Positions 25,959-37,060 are shown, counted from the stretch's first letter. The stretch is 64,000 nt of DNA from Litchfieldia alkalitelluris (GCF_002019645.1 NZ_KV917374.1:4669854-4733853); one strand, 5' to 3'. Translations and numbers: made by a program. Notes: generated by a model from the letters alone, not told the origin.

Positions 25959-26316
25959 ACCTAAATTCTTCTATGCTCAACGAAATTAACGATTCTGTTT
26001 TCGGGTTAAACAGCATAACTACACGCACATTAAATGCACGTTCTTTTGTTTGAACCTGTAATTCAAATGTATCCTTTGCTTGTGCATCAGAGATTTCTTC
26101 TCTTCCTTTAAATTTATAATCGCTCACTTTTCCTTCAGGGAAATTCAACTTAACAACTTCTACCGCCATTTTGCCCCATTTTTCATAGTTTATTGCTTGT
26201 TCTTCTTCTTTTTCAGGTTCAGGCTCAGCACTAGCAAAAGTACTCATCATCCCAAAAGCTAGACAACTACATAGAATTGTAATTATGCATGATTTAACAA
26301 TAAAGTTTCTGCCCAT
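25957..26316 (-). CDS. Secreted DUF3889-family protein
   Basis: The protein has 119 residues with an N-terminal signal peptide (ITILCSCLAFGMMSTFASAE, cleavage near residue 30), followed by an acidic linker. The DUF3889 domain has its usual opening YEKWGKMAVEVVKLNFPEGKVSDYKF. Function of the family is unknown; members are short exported proteins of bacilli. It is probably secreted or wall-associated. It follows the M14 peptidase gene by 74 bases on the same strand and may share its transcript; an AGGAGG site precedes its own ATG. Confidence 0.75.
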   Translation of the reverse strand: MGRNFIVKSCIITILCSCLAFGMMSTFASAEPEPEKEEEQAINYEKWGKMAVEVVKLNFPEGKVSDYKFKGREEISDAQAKDTFELQVQTKERAFNVRVVMLFNPKTESLISLSIEEFR

Positions 26317-26390
26317 GAAGAGAATCCCTCCTAATACATCGTTTCGTTAATATAGCTATTTTCCCTGCCATCGCAACAAAATATACAACG

Positions 26391-27365
26391 TTAATTAATA
26401 TTCTTTGCTTGTTCAGCAATCATTAATCCTATTTCTTTATTTCGCTTCCATTCCTCCGGGAAAACTGAAAGTGGTGGAGCTTGTTCTTTAACCTCATAGC
26501 TTATTTCAATCGTATATGCTGGTCGTTTAAATCGTGTAATAAACCAATCTGTTAAACCTCCACCAGTTGCCTTTTTCGGTGGTTTTGCAAGGTCATACCC
26601 GGTAAGCTTAGAAATTTCGTTGGCAATTTCAAAATCCCGTTTCACTACTTGTTGGTCATTTTTATAATGCCAAAAAATGACTCTTCCTGAAGAATGATAA
26701 GCAATAGAAATCACTGGGTCTTCCTCAATGATAAATTTGACTAACGATCTCACTTCTTCTGCCTCAAGAGGACTCTGTCCCTTATAGTAGCGATAAGCCG
26801 CATGTTCTTGAGCTCCTTTTATCTCTTCCCAACCAGCAGGATATTGTCGGTTTAAATCTACCCCTAGTCCATTGGCCTTCCATCTTTGCAGATTTAATTG
26901 ATTATGATTCATCTCTAATAAAAGCTGCTGATAACCAATTGAAAACATATTTATTCCGTTTTGCTGTATTGTCACCCCGTCTGGATTGATCATTGGAACA
27001 AACCAAATAGATACTTCATCTAAAATTTCAGGGTGATAATTCCCTACCTTCTCATTTCGCTCATAAGCAGTGGCATAAGTGTGAATCATCTTCATCAGAA
27101 GTTGAGTTGTCATCCACTCTCTTCCATGATGTGATCCAACAAAAAGAACATGTTTTTTACCTTTCCCCAGCTTTATTGCTGGTATATCTCTCCCAAACGG
27201 CGATGTACCAATACTAGTTACCTCAATAATTTCAGGATGATTTTTCTTTACTATATTTGTCTCATTCATCATCTTCTCATATGTATATTCACCATTGTCA
27301 TCCGCAAATGCCACATGACTTAGTAAAAATAAACAGCATCCTATCACCGAAATAAACCTCAACAT
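26391..27365 (-). CDS. Secreted M14-family zinc carboxypeptidase
   Basis: This zinc peptidase has a signal peptide (LRFISVIGCCLFLLSHVAFA) and a full M14 domain. Zinc ligands are in SHHGREW (HxxE) and the later YHSSG; the substrate site contains DLNRQYPAGW, and the catalytic Glu lies in YTIEISYE near the end. Relatives include gamma-D-glutamyl-meso-diaminopimelate peptidases that trim peptidoglycan, so wall turnover or sporulation is a likely setting. No LysM wall-binding domain is present. ATG 27365 is preferred since GGAG lies 7 bases upstream; an upstream in-frame ATG at 27386 has only a weak site. Confidence 0.88.
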   Translation of the reverse strand: MLRFISVIGCCLFLLSHVAFADDNGEYTYEKMMNETNIVKKNHPEIIEVTSIGTSPFGRDIPAIKLGKGKKHVLFVGSHHGREWMTTQLLMKMIHTYATAYERNEKVGNYHPEILDEVSIWFVPMINPDGVTIQQNGINMFSIGYQQLLLEMNHNQLNLQRWKANGLGVDLNRQYPAGWEEIKGAQEHAAYRYYKGQSPLEAEEVRSLVKFIIEEDPVISIAYHSSGRVIFWHYKNDQQVVKRDFEIANEISKLTGYDLAKPPKKATGGGLTDWFITRFKRPAYTIEISYEVKEQAPPLSVFPEEWKRNKEIGLMIAEQAKNIN

Positions 27366-27534
27366 ACTAACACTCCAACCATTCATAATCTTTCTTTATT
27401 TTTTGCAAATATCGAATGTCTAATATGGTAATTCAAGTCAATTTTTAATTGGAGATGTGTCCAATATTTACAGTGAGAAATATTAGAGCAACTCCATACA
27501 CTAAAGTTAACTCCTAAAAAGGAGGCTTGAAGTA

Positions 27535-27777
27535 ATGAATACAGCTGATTATGACAAAGCATTGTATTACACACACAGGTCACAATGGGATAACCTGTTA
27601 ATACTAATGGTAAGAACAAAGGATGACTTCCTTTCAAAGAAAATCGAACATTTTCTTCACGCATATAATTTCGAAAAAGACTATACTGTCATTGAGCGAC
27701 AATTATATTCTTTACTACGATATATTGACCATGCATCACATGATTTTGACGAAGAAGAAATAACAGCATTGTTATAA
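27535..27777 (+). CDS. yhdB: YhdB-like protein, 80 aa
   Basis: This small cytoplasmic protein matches the YhdB-like family of bacilli in length and pattern (YDKALYYTHRSQWDNLLILM). Its function is unknown. AAAAGGAGG lies 8 bases before ATG, a strong site. Its place between spoVR and pgcA agrees with B. subtilis order, which supports the assignment. It is divergent from the peptidase and convergent with pgcA; two terminators lie between. Confidence 0.75.
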   Translation: MNTADYDKALYYTHRSQWDNLLILMVRTKDDFLSKKIEHFLHAYNFEKDYTVIERQLYSLLRYIDHASHDFDEEEITALL

Positions 27778-27781
27778 GATA

Positions 27782-27812
27782 AAAGGAAGGGGAAATTTCC
27801 CCTTCCTTTATT
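27782..27812 (+). terminator. Terminator after yhdB
   Basis: AAAGGAAGGGGAAA is followed directly by its complement and a T-rich run. Confidence 0.85.
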
Positions 27813-27826
27813 ATTTTTTTTAAATT

Positions 27827-27860
27827 AAAACGGAAACCCCTAATTGGGTTTCCGCCTTTT
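27827..27860 (-). terminator. Terminator after pgcA
   Basis: CGGAAACCC and GGGTTTCCG pair with a small loop, with AAAA before (T run on the minus strand). Confidence 0.8.
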
Positions 27861-27867
27861 TAATCGA

Positions 27868-29610
27868 TTATACTTGTGCACCTATTAAATCATGAATTTG
27901 CTTCATTACATCTCCGGAAATTTCCTTTAATGTTTCCTCACTATGCTCAAGGGAGTTCCCTTTCACGCCAAAGTAAAACTTTACCTTTGGCTCAGTACCA
28001 GATGGACGTAAACAGAACCAAGATCCATCCTCTAAGAAGTATTTCAATACATTTGACTTTGGTAAATCAATGTTTTGTTTGTTTCCTACAAGAAGATCCG
28101 TTCTTTCACTTGCCTTATAGTCCTCAACACTCACTACCTTCTTACCAGCAATCTCCGTTGGTGGAGTGCTTCGGAAAGTTGCAAGGATGTTATTAATTTG
28201 TTCTGCGCCTTCTTTACCTTTTAATGTTAACGATTCTAATCCTTCTTTGTAAAAGCCGTATTCAGCAAAAATTGCCAATAGCGCATCATATAATGACATT
28301 CCTTTTTTCTTATAAAAAGCTGCTACTTCCACACCTAAAAGCGCTGCTTGAACTGCATCTTTATCACGAGCAAAGTCACCAATCAGGTAACCATAGCTCT
28401 CCTCATAACCAAATTGGAAGGTATATTGACCTGTTTGTTCATATTCCTTAATTTTTTCACCGATAAATTTAAACCCTGTTAATGTATCGATTGTAACAAG
28501 GCCATACGATTTAGCGATTTCTCTGCCAATTTCTGATGTTACGATTGTTTTCAGCACTACGCCATTTTCAGGTAAGATCCCTTTTTCCTTCTTTTGTGAT
28601 AAGATGTAATGCAGCAAAATTGCCCCTGTTTGGTTACCTGTTAGTACAACATATTCACCGTTGGAATCCTTAACTGCAATCCCTAAGCGATCTGCATCTG
28701 GATCTGTTGCAATTAAAAGGTCTGCATTCACTTCTAATCCATCACGAATGGCGAGTTCAAATGCAGCATGCTCCTCTGGATTTGGAGATTTTACTGTTGA
28801 GAAATTCGGGTCAGGAAGCTCTTGCTCCTCAACAACCTTAATGTTTTCATATCCTAGTGCTTCAAGTCCTAATCTTACTGGCTTATTAGCAGTTCCATGT
28901 AACGGTGTGAAAACGATATGTAAGTCCACTTCCTTTGATAAAGTAGGGTTCAAAGAAATCGTTTTTAACTTTTCAGTATAAGCTGAGTCAATTTCTTCAC
29001 CAATCATCTTTATCAAACCAGCTTCTTTTAACGTACTTTCGTCCTGTACCTCAATAAGCAATTCATTTTCAATTTCATTTACTTTTGCAATCACTTCATC
29101 AGCTTCAAGTGGTGGAAGTTGTCCGCCATCAGATCCGTATACCTTGTATCCATTATATTCTGGTGGGTTATGACTTGCAGTAACTACAATTCCTGAAAAT
29201 GCATTTAAATGACGTACCGCAAAGGATAATTCAGGAGTAGGTCTTAGCTCATTAAATACATAGGTTTGGATCCCATGAGTTGCAAGTGTTTTTGCCGCTT
29301 CCATTGCAAATTCTGGTGATTTATGACGGGAATCATATGCAATGACAACGCCTTGTTTCTTAGCATCTTCACCAGCATCTTCAATGAATTTTGCCAATCC
29401 TTCTGAAGCTTTACGAACGGTATACAAATTCATTCGATTTGTACCAGGTCCGATCTCACCACGCATGCCACCTGTGCCAAATTCAAGATCTTTATAGAAA
29501 CAATCCTCTAACTCCTTAGGATTATTTTTTGTTTCAAGTAATAGTTTTTTTATTTCAGCATCCAAGTTTGATGCGCTTTCCCATAAATCATATTTTTCTA
29601 ACCAGCTCAT
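27868..29610 (-). CDS. pgcA: Alpha-phosphoglucomutase (phospho-sugar mutase)
   Basis: The enzyme interconverts glucose 1-phosphate and glucose 6-phosphate, feeding UDP-glucose for wall teichoic and lipoteichoic acid anchors. It has 580 residues, the size of B. subtilis PgcA (YhxB). The phosphoserine loop is in [15 protein letters not shown] (near residue 145), metal loop DPDADRLG (near 305), sugar loop GYEESYG (near 400) and phosphate loop [12 protein letters not shown] (near 540). AAGGAGG lies ahead of ATG. Apparently monocistronic, with its own terminator. Confidence 0.93.
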   Translation of the reverse strand: MSWLEKYDLWESASNLDAEIKKLLLETKNNPKELEDCFYKDLEFGTGGMRGEIGPGTNRMNLYTVRKASEGLAKFIEDAGEDAKKQGVVIAYDSRHKSPEFAMEAAKTLATHGIQTYVFNELRPTPELSFAVRHLNAFSGIVVTASHNPPEYNGYKVYGSDGGQLPPLEADEVIAKVNEIENELLIEVQDESTLKEAGLIKMIGEEIDSAYTEKLKTISLNPTLSKEVDLHIVFTPLHGTANKPVRLGLEALGYENIKVVEEQELPDPNFSTVKSPNPEEHAAFELAIRDGLEVNADLLIATDPDADRLGIAVKDSNGEYVVLTGNQTGAILLHYILSQKKEKGILPENGVVLKTIVTSEIGREIAKSYGLVTIDTLTGFKFIGEKIKEYEQTGQYTFQFGYEESYGYLIGDFARDKDAVQAALLGVEVAAFYKKKGMSLYDALLAIFAEYGFYKEGLESLTLKGKEGAEQINNILATFRSTPPTEIAGKKVVSVEDYKASERTDLLVGNKQNIDLPKSNVLKYFLEDGSWFCLRPSGTEPKVKFYFGVKGNSLEHSEETLKEISGDVMKQIHDLIGAQV

Positions 29611-29746
29611 AATGTTCCTCCTTATAGGTAACTATAAATGTTATCATTTCCTTATTCTCCATTTTTTTGAGGATTCCTGCAAGCTATTTTTGTTAGTTTT
29701 TAACAATCATTTCATAGAACCAATACTAAAAGGAACAAAGATGAGA

Positions 29747-31783
29747 TTATATTGAAAATTTCGAGAGCGAATCCTTTAACTCCTTACTTACTTTTTCCAA
29801 TTCGGTTGATAATTCGATTAAGCCCTCGCCAATATCCAATTGTTGATTACTAAGAGAAGCAACTTCTTCAGATGAAGCGGAAGACTCTTCAGCTACTGCA
29901 GTTACATTTTCCATCGCTTCATAAAGAACCCCTTGTGATTTTTCTAAATGGTCAATCGAAACTGACACTGATTCCAATTGACTTAGAAAATCAGTTGTTT
30001 CTTTTTTAACAGACAAGAAAATCGTGTTAGATTCCTTAATTGACTCAACCTGCTCTTGAAATAATGGATATGCATCAGATAAAACCGAAACGGTCTCATC
30101 AATCTCAACCTGAATCTTTTCTGCTATGTCTCCAACTACCTTTATAGATTGACTTGATTGATCGGCTAACTTTCTAATTTCTCCTGCCACGACCATAAAA
30201 CCTTTACCAGCTTCGCCCGCTCTAGCAGCCTCTATTGCAGCATTTAAAGAAAGAATATTGGTCTTTTGGGTAACACTATTAAGCATGTCGACTATTTTCT
30301 TGATTGATTGAGTACTTTCACTTAATTGGTCAACTTTTGATATGAGTGACCGGTTCATTTCTTCCGTTTTACCCGTCTTTGCGATTAACCCATCCATATA
30401 AATGGTCCCCTGTATACTGACCTTATTCACTTCGTTAGCAGAATCTCTCATCACTCGATTAGCTTGTAACACTTGTTCCATTTGTTCTGTAATCGTTAAA
30501 CTCAATTGTGTCCCCGATTCTGCTTCTACGGCTAAGGTTGACGCACCCATAGCAATTTCATCTGTCGCCGTTGCAATCTCCCTTGCTGCTTCCGCCGTAT
30601 TATGAGAGGCAGTTGTGAGATTTCCCGCTGTCTTTAGAACCTCGTTTGATGAGTTACTAACCTGTTGTACAAGATGGGTGATTTGTTCCATCATTTCATT
30701 AAAACTCTGCGCCAGTTGGCCAATTTCATCTTTGCTTTTAATGGTTGAGCGAACAGTTAAATCCCCTTGTTTACCTTTTTCCATTAACATGGTCATTTGT
30801 GATAGAGGAGCACCAATTCGTTTAGCTACAAGAAAACCGATTCCAATAGCAATAATCGCTGCTGCAATAGCCATCATCACTGTTAATGTTTTTATTGATG
30901 AGGTTTCTTTCTCTAATATTGATTTCGGATATTCACCAGCAACTACCCATCCGGTCTGTTCGATAGGATGAGAAGCACTTATCATCTTTGATTCATCGGT
31001 GATCATTTCTGTTTCAAAAGCATCTTCCTGGTTGGTTGAGTAAACCAATTGTTGATCACTTAATATTCTTGTGAATCCGCCATCACCAAGTTGTACAGTT
31101 GATAGATGTTTTTCAAGATCTGTTAAATTTATTTCCATTAATAGAAGAAACTGTGACGTTCCCCCAGAAATTTTTATAAGCCTTGATAAACCGAAGTTTG
31201 GCTCTCCTTGTTTTAAGACACCTTCTTTAGTCGTTTCAATCCAGCCTACATCTCCATTTAGACTAACTGCTTTTTTAAACCAGTTTTGGTCGTAAAGATC
31301 TTCTGGTAATGATGCAGCGGTTGAGATTGCTTTAACATCTTTATCTATTGGTATTAATGATAATGATACAATAGAGCTATTTCTAAAGAGAATATTATCC
31401 AACAAAAGAGATGCTTCTCTTTCAGCCATTATTTTATCAAATTCACTTGTGGTTTCCCTTGTATAATCTGCTAGCAAATCTGTTAATTCCTTCGTGGTGA
31501 CAATCGAAACTGTTTGCTTAACATATTCGCCAAAAACAATATCTAGCTTTTCAGCAGTCTGGATGATTGTCTGTTGGCTTCCCTCTGAAACCTTCTTTTC
31601 AATGATACTCTTGGAGCTTACATAGGAAAATATCCCTACCGTTACTACTAAAAGAAGAATACTACAAAAAAAGACTAAAAATAATTTTATTCCAACAGTT
31701 TGCAATTTTAGAGATATTCTACTATTTGTGTTTTTCTTCCGTAACAGCTTATTCTTCATATTTTCTAGCTTTTTAGGTAACAT
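29747..31783 (-). CDS. Methyl-accepting chemotaxis protein
   Basis: This is a transmembrane chemoreceptor that controls CheA. In order: an N-terminal basic stretch, TM1 (about 30-55, [19 protein letters not shown]), an extracellular sensor of dCache type (about 60-290, with DQNWFKKAV), TM2 (about 300-325), HAMP (about 325-380, with [11 protein letters not shown]) and a long cytoplasmic signalling hairpin whose tip reads [21 protein letters not shown]. Start ATG 31783 has GGGGGAAG upstream; the longer GTG at 31798 lies within that site. The ligand cannot be told from sequence. Single gene between yhcX and pgcA. Confidence 0.93.
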   Translation of the reverse strand: MLPKKLENMKNKLLRKKNTNSRISLKLQTVGIKLFLVFFCSILLLVVTVGIFSYVSSKSIIEKKVSEGSQQTIIQTAEKLDIVFGEYVKQTVSIVTTKELTDLLADYTRETTSEFDKIMAEREASLLLDNILFRNSSIVSLSLIPIDKDVKAISTAASLPEDLYDQNWFKKAVSLNGDVGWIETTKEGVLKQGEPNFGLSRLIKISGGTSQFLLLMEINLTDLEKHLSTVQLGDGGFTRILSDQQLVYSTNQEDAFETEMITDESKMISASHPIEQTGWVVAGEYPKSILEKETSSIKTLTVMMAIAAAIIAIGIGFLVAKRIGAPLSQMTMLMEKGKQGDLTVRSTIKSKDEIGQLAQSFNEMMEQITHLVQQVSNSSNEVLKTAGNLTTASHNTAEAAREIATATDEIAMGASTLAVEAESGTQLSLTITEQMEQVLQANRVMRDSANEVNKVSIQGTIYMDGLIAKTGKTEEMNRSLISKVDQLSESTQSIKKIVDMLNSVTQKTNILSLNAAIEAARAGEAGKGFMVVAGEIRKLADQSSQSIKVVGDIAEKIQVEIDETVSVLSDAYPLFQEQVESIKESNTIFLSVKKETTDFLSQLESVSVSIDHLEKSQGVLYEAMENVTAVAEESSASSEEVASLSNQQLDIGEGLIELSTELEKVSKELKDSLSKFSI

Positions 31784-31911
31784 CTTCTTCCCCCACACTC
31801 TAGTCTATGTAATCGTTAACATTATACCATTCGACATATTTTGTAGTGTTATAATTTATGAAAGTTCGTTATTATTTCATCATTAATAGTACTTTAGTAC
31901 CATAAAAATAC

Positions 31912-31953
31912 AAAAAAACTAGAAAGACCGTTTGATTGCGGCTTTCTAGTATA
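31912..31953 (-). terminator. Terminator after yhcX
   Basis: ACTAGAAAG-CCG pairs with CGG-CTTTCTAGT, and on the minus strand seven T follow. Confidence 0.8.
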
Positions 31954-31960
31954 TAAGCTT

Positions 31961-33496
31961 CTACTGTCTGTATGTTATTTGGTAAATGTCCGGTCTTCGA
32001 TCCTTTAACTGACGTACGGTTCCAGATTGGCGTTGTCTCCTAAGGACCTCAAGATCCACATCACCAATAACAACCATATCAATATTAGGGTTCGTTTCTC
32101 CTACGATTCCATCACGAGCAAACTCAAAATCTGACGGTGCAAAGATTGCTGATTGGGCGTACTGAATGTCCATATTTTCGGTTTGTGGTAAATTACCGAC
32201 GGTCCCAGCAATGACTGTATAAATCTGGTTTTCAACCGCTCTTGCTTGTGCACAGTACCTTACTCTTAAATAACCTTGACGATCTTCTGTACAAAATGGT
32301 GTAAAAATGATTTTAGCTCCTTGATCTGTTGCAATTCTTGCGAGCTCTGGAAATTCGATATCATAACAAATTTGAATGGCAATTCTGCCACAATCTGTAT
32401 CAAATACGCGTACACGATCGCCCCGACTAATCCCCCACCATTTTCGTTCATTAGGTGTAATATGGAGTTTATATTGTTTTTCAATCGTGCCATCTCTACG
32501 GAATAAATAGGCGATATTATAGATGTTCTCATCTTCCTCCACAAAATGAGATCCACCAATAATATTAACGTTGTACCTCACCGCCAAATCTGTAAACAAT
32601 TGTATATAATCCTCTGTATACTCTGTTAAACGCTGAATGGCTTTACTTGGTGATTTTTCTTCTAAAAATGACATAAGCTGTGTTGTGAATATTTCAGGAA
32701 AGACAGCAAAATCACTTCCTGCATCAGATGCGACATCTGTATAGTATTCCACTTGCTTCGCAAAGGCATCAAATGAATCAATTTGTTTCATTTCATATTG
32801 AACAACACATATACGAACAGGGAATGATGTTTTATAATGCTGTTTTGATTTTCCTGCATAATCAATATTGTTCCATTCCATTAAAGTTGCGAATTTATTT
32901 GACTGTAAGTCATCTGGTAAGTAATTCGGGTTAATCCTCATTAAAGTGAAACCATTCATTAACTGAAATGACAACACCGGATCATAGATTTTATGATGAA
33001 TCACTTCTTCAACATAAGATCTTGGTGAAAGTTCTTCCGAATGTTTATGGTAATTTGGAATCCTCCCACCTATGATAATACTCTTTAAATTCAACCTTCT
33101 TGCTAAATCCTTACGAGCCTCATACAAACGGTTTCCAATCTTCATTCCGCGATATTCTGGATGTACCATGACTTCAATTCCATATAAATTATAGCCATCT
33201 GGATTATGATTCGAAATATACCCCTCGTCTGTAATATCATCCCAAGTATGTTTATCATCATATTCATCAAAGTTAACGATTAAGCTTGAGCAAGACCCGA
33301 TAATTTCCCCATCAAATTCGGCACATATTTGTCCTTCAGGAAAATGCTCTATATGACTCACTAGTTGTTCTCTTTCCCACGGAACCATCCCTTTAAAGCA
33401 TTTCTCTTGTAGTTTAATGATTTCATCTATATCTTTGCGTTCTATTTGTCTGATAATCATTTTCTTCTCAAATTTTGATAAATCGATTTTCGACAT
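31961..33496 (-). CDS. yhcX: Fused GNAT acetyltransferase / carbon-nitrogen hydrolase (YhcX)
   Basis: Two domains are fused in 511 residues. An N-terminal GNAT acetyltransferase (about 12-190) shows VMVHPEYRGMKIGNRLY for acetyl-CoA binding. A C-terminal nitrilase-superfamily amidohydrolase (about 228-500) has the Glu-Lys-Cys triad in FPEIF, YKLHITPNE and QICYDIEFPE. Length and order match B. subtilis YhcX, and its position in the yhc cluster agrees. The substrate is not known; the nitrilase part probably hydrolyses an amide and the GNAT part may acetylate an amine. Single gene; terminator at 31912-31953. Confidence 0.9.
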   Translation of the reverse strand: MSKIDLSKFEKKMIIRQIERKDIDEIIKLQEKCFKGMVPWEREQLVSHIEHFPEGQICAEFDGEIIGSCSSLIVNFDEYDDKHTWDDITDEGYISNHNPDGYNLYGIEVMVHPEYRGMKIGNRLYEARKDLARRLNLKSIIIGGRIPNYHKHSEELSPRSYVEEVIHHKIYDPVLSFQLMNGFTLMRINPNYLPDDLQSNKFATLMEWNNIDYAGKSKQHYKTSFPVRICVVQYEMKQIDSFDAFAKQVEYYTDVASDAGSDFAVFPEIFTTQLMSFLEEKSPSKAIQRLTEYTEDYIQLFTDLAVRYNVNIIGGSHFVEEDENIYNIAYLFRRDGTIEKQYKLHITPNERKWWGISRGDRVRVFDTDCGRIAIQICYDIEFPELARIATDQGAKIIFTPFCTEDRQGYLRVRYCAQARAVENQIYTVIAGTVGNLPQTENMDIQYAQSAIFAPSDFEFARDGIVGETNPNIDMVVIGDVDLEVLRRQRQSGTVRQLKDRRPDIYQITYRQ

Positions 33497-33697
33497 GCTT
33501 TGTTGTCCCCTACTTTCTCTAGTCCACCACTTTTTACTATTACCCTAATAAAAGTGAACTTAAACATTTGATAAAACTAAAATTCCTATTTTTCACTTTC
33601 AAATACATAGATATTGTACAATTAATGGCTATGCTTTAATATTACATAAGAATACCTTACTACTTTTTCCGTGTAAAAGGGAGAGAAACCATTAAAT

Positions 33698-34135
33698 ATG
33701 TCAAACGAAGTAGCGAAGAAATTAGAAGCCTATCAATTTATTGCCTTTGCAGCAGCTCTTATTGCCACCTTAGGAAGTTTATATTTTTCTGAGATCCTAC
33801 TTTTTATTCCATGTGAACTTTGCTGGTATCAACGTATTTTTATGTATCCACTTGTGATCATAACGGCCATATCAATTATAAAAAAGACACATGATACAGC
33901 CATTTACACGTTTGTGCTATCCATCATTGGAGGATTCATTTCTTTGTACCACTATTCCATTCAAAAGGTACCATTTCTCAATGAGAATTCACCCTCATGC
34001 GGCCTAGTTCCCTGTAATACAGATTATATCAACTGGCTAGGATTTATAACCATACCATTTTTAGCGCTTATTGCATTTATTATTATTTCAATATGTAGCC
34101 ATTTAATGATGAAACAAATGAAAGAAGGTAAGTAA
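33698..34135 (+). CDS. bdbC: Thiol-disulfide oxidoreductase BdbC (DsbB-like)
   Basis: This is a membrane quinone-linked oxidoreductase that re-oxidises an extracellular thioredoxin-like partner. It is 145 residues with four hydrophobic segments. The first loop has the DsbB active pair CELCWYQR (near 39-46); the second loop has the other pair (SCGLVPCNTDY, near 101-107). Ribosome spacing is long (GGGAG about 14 bases upstream). Only 2 bases separate it from the thioredoxin gene that follows, so the two form a disulfide-making pair used in competence and secreted-protein folding. Confidence 0.92.
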   Translation: MSNEVAKKLEAYQFIAFAAALIATLGSLYFSEILLFIPCELCWYQRIFMYPLVIITAISIIKKTHDTAIYTFVLSIIGGFISLYHYSIQKVPFLNENSPSCGLVPCNTDYINWLGFITIPFLALIAFIIISICSHLMMKQMKEGK

Positions 34136-34137
34136 GT

Positions 34138-34611
34138 ATGAAAAAACTCATTATTTTTGTATCAATAATCGTCGTGTTATTTGGAGGTCTTGCGTTTGTA
34201 ACAACGTATTCTAATAGCCAAAAGGCAAAAGGAAATCCGTATGGAAAACCAACACTTAATCCTGCGACTCTTTCGCAATTAGACGATCCATTATATCAAA
34301 ATCAAATATTGCCTGAAGAACTTCAAGAGCGCCTAGATGCTGGAGAAACGTTAAGCGTTTATTTCTATAGTCCTACTTGTCCAGCATGCCAAGAGACAAG
34401 TCCTATTCTTGTACCTTTAACAGATGAGCTTGGGATTGACTTAAAAAAGTTTAATCTACTTGAATTTGAAGATGGCTGGAATGATTATAATATTGAAGCA
34501 ACTCCAACAGTTATCCATTTTGTTGATGGAAAAGAAGTGAAGCGCATTGTTGGATATCAAGAAGAAGCTACTTTTAGAGAGTGGTTTAGTGATATTACGG
34601 CTACTGAATAG
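34138..34611 (+). CDS. Membrane-anchored thioredoxin-family protein (BdbA-like)
   Basis: The 157-residue protein has an N-terminal membrane anchor (LIIFVSIIVVLFGGLAFV) and an extracytoplasmic thioredoxin fold. The active site reads YSPTCPACQE (CPAC, near 78-81) and the conserved cis-proline lies in EATPTVIHF. The CPAC centre suggests an oxidising partner of the BdbC protein encoded just before it. A terminator follows. It is not an exact match to BdbD in layout, so I give no symbol. Confidence 0.85.
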   Translation: MKKLIIFVSIIVVLFGGLAFVTTYSNSQKAKGNPYGKPTLNPATLSQLDDPLYQNQILPEELQERLDAGETLSVYFYSPTCPACQETSPILVPLTDELGIDLKKFNLLEFEDGWNDYNIEATPTVIHFVDGKEVKRIVGYQEEATFREWFSDITATE

Positions 34612-34629
34612 AATGTTGGTTTCGTATAG

Positions 34630-34658
34630 CTGTCCTATTATTAGGACAGTTATTTTTT
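34630..34658 (+). terminator. Terminator after the bdbC operon
   Basis: CTGTCCTA and TAGGACAG pair with a 4-base loop and seven T follow. Confidence 0.85.
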
Positions 34659-34678
34659 TGTAGCTAGATTGCTTTTCA

Positions 34679-35691
34679 TTCAGACAGCTTTCGACTTCTG
34701 GCGCATGAACCTGTCTGAACTTACCTTCACTTCAGACAGCTTTTGGCTTCTGGCACATGAACCTGTCCGAACTTGCCTTCACTTTGGACAGCTTTCGGCT
34801 CCTGGCGCTTGAACCTGTCCGAACTTGTCTCCACTTCGGACAGCTTTCGGCTTCTGGCGCTTGAACCTGTCCGAAGTTGAGCACTCTTCGGACAACTTTC
34901 GGCTTCTAACGCATGAACCTGTCTCAAGTTGCGCACTCTTCGGACAGCTTTCGGCTCCTGGCGCATGAACCTGTCCGAACTTGCCTTCACTTCAGACAGC
35001 TTTCGGCTTCTAGCACATGAACCTGTCCGAACTTGCCTTCACTTCAGACAGCTTTCGGCTTCTAGCACATGAACCTGTCCGAACATGCCTTCACTTCAGA
35101 CAGCTTTCGGCTTCTAACGCATGAACCTGTCTCAAGTTGCGCACTCTTCGGACAGCTTTCGGCTTCTGGCGCATGAACCTGTCCGAACTTGCCTTCACTT
35201 CAGACAGCTTTCGGCTTCTGGCGGATGAACCTGTCTCAAGTTGCGCACTCTTCGGACAGCTTTCGGCTCCTGGCGCATGAACCTGTCCGAACTTGCCTTC
35301 ACTTCAGACAGCTTTCGGCTTCTAGCACATGAACCTGTCCGAACTTGCCTTCACTTCAGACAGCTTTCGGCTCCTGGCGCGTGAACCTGTCCGAACTTGC
35401 CTTCACTTCGGACAGCTTTCGGCTTCTGGCGCATGAACCTGTCTCAAGTTGCGCACTCTTCGGACAGCTTTCGGCTCCTGGCGCATGAACCTGTCCGAAC
35501 TTGCCTTCACTTCGGACAGCTTTCGGCTTCTGGCGCTTGAACCTGTCCGAACTTGTCTCCACTTCGGACAGCTTTCGGCATCTGGCGCGTGAACCTATCC
35601 GAACTTGCCTTCACTTCGGACAGCTTTCGGCTCCTGGCGCGTGAACCTGTCCGAACTTGCCTTCACTTCAGACAGCTTTCGGCTTCTGGCA
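34679..35691. repeat. 52-bp tandem hairpin repeat, left part (units 1-20)
   Basis: Units begin with TTC(G/A)GACAGC at 34679, 34731, 34783 and so on, every 52 bases without a single insertion or deletion, to unit 20 at 35667, which the insertion sequence interrupts. Each unit holds the stem TTCGGACAG ... CTGTCCGAA around a 23-base loop (GGCTTCTGGCGCATG type). Some units change both arms together (TTCAGACAG with CTGTCTGAA), as if pairing were selected. There is no protein signature; open frames in it are by-products of the period. Confidence 0.95.
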
Positions 35692-35807
35692 GTCAAGTCC
35701 ATAATATTGTGTAAAATACTAATACAATGTTTTCAACTGTTTTCAAGGTTTGGGGTTAGGTCTCCCCTTACATTTTTTTTTGCGAAAGCTTCCATGATTT
35801 TTCTTTT

Positions 35808-35865
35808 GCATATCCAGGAGAGGCTGTCAAAGGCCTTTCACTTTGATAGCCTCTCCTGGATATGC
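35808..35865. terminator. Long hairpin downstream of the transposase
   Basis: About 25-base arms (TATCCAGGAGAGGCT... and its complement) with two mismatches lie between the left end of the element and the transposase stop. There is no T run directly after. It may block transcription entering or leaving the element. Confidence 0.6.
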
Positions 35866-35899
35866 CATAATACCATAATTGGAAGTTTCGGTAAAAATA

Positions 35900-37060
35900 C
35901 TATAGGGACTTCTTCCGGGAGTATGCATTCTCTTGATATTCCATTAAGACTGCACCTACTAAACGAAAAGCAGACTGTGTATTCGGAAATATCCTAATGA
36001 CTCTTTCTCTTCTTCGTACTTCTTGATTTAAACGTTCAAGAGAATTGGTACTTCTCAGATAACATCGCATACCTTCGGGATGATTCATATACTGAATGGT
36101 ATCTTCGAAACCTTCTTCAAAAATTTGAAGAGCCTTCTCATACTTTGGGATATCTCCATATTGACTCATTAGTTCATTTTTAAAAGTACGAATATCCTCG
36201 ATCGTAATTGCTTCAAACACTCGTTTTATCATCTTACGAATATCAGCAGAGTCTTTCTTTGGCAGCTTGTTAATAATATTTCGTTTAAAATGTACATAAC
36301 ACCTTTGCCAGCTAGTACCTATAAATTCACGTTGTATTGCCTTCTGTAACCCTTTATGTGCATCTGAAATAACAAGTTTTGGGGATTGAAGCCCACGCGA
36401 TTTCAGCTGTTGAATAAAGCGACTCCAACTCTCAAAATCTTCAACATGATCCACACTTAAACCTAAAACTTCACGCTTGTTTTTATCCGTAATCGCTGTA
36501 GCAATATAAACTGCTTTGGAGACGATTTTATGATGTTCCCGAACTTTTATATACATTGCATCAACAAAAAGATAAGGGAAATATCTAGTGTTTAAAGGTC
36601 GTTTAGCCCAATCATTAACAATTGGATCAAGTTTTTGAGTAAGTGACGAAACAAATGACTTTGAGACAGTTTCGCCACAAAGTTGTTCTACAATTTGAGT
36701 GACCTTGCGAGTTGATACACCATTAATAACCATCTCCAACATAGAGATTACTAGAGCTTGATCACAACGGGCGTATTTCTCAAATACTGAGGTTGAAAAT
36801 TCACCATTACGAGTTCTTGGTACCTTAAGCGTGACTTTACCAACATTCAAGAGTAACTCACGTTCATAATAACCATTGCGATAATCACGTCGATCAGCGG
36901 ACCGCTCATAGGCAGCTACGTTTAAATAGTCATCTCTCTCTTTTTCCATGACATTATTTAATACCAAAACAATCGCAGATTTGATAACTGCTTCAATATC
37001 AGAATTTATAACGGATTCTTTTAAATTTTCCAAATCTAGGGTAAACTGTAATTGGGTCAT
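35900..37060 (-). CDS. IS256-family transposase (mutator type)
   Basis: The transposase has 386 residues, full length for the family. The DDE residues can be seen in LFVDAMYIKV, VISDAHKGL and TNSLERLNQEVRRRE, the last being the IS256 family C-terminal Glu region. There is no stop or frameshift, so it is probably active. Start ATG at 37060 has an AGAGGAAT site upstream. It fills most of the element at 35692-37162. Confidence 0.95.
   Translation of the reverse strand: MTQLQFTLDLENLKESVINSDIEAVIKSAIVLVLNNVMEKERDDYLNVAAYERSADRRDYRNGYYERELLLNVGKVTLKVPRTRNGEFSTSVFEKYARCDQALVISMLEMVINGVSTRKVTQIVEQLCGETVSKSFVSSLTQKLDPIVNDWAKRPLNTRYFPYLFVDAMYIKVREHHKIVSKAVYIATAITDKNKREVLGLSVDHVEDFESWSRFIQQLKSRGLQSPKLVISDAHKGLQKAIQREFIGTSWQRCYVHFKRNIINKLPKKDSADIRKMIKRVFEAITIEDIRTFKNELMSQYGDIPKYEKALQIFEEGFEDTIQYMNHPEGMRCYLRSTNSLERLNQEVRRRERVIRIFPNTQSAFRLVGAVLMEYQENAYSRKKSL

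Noticed and set aside
34727..35562. Open frames across the 52-bp array
   Set aside because: They come from the periodic DNA; no start signals and no protein family. The repeat is better explained as hairpin DNA.
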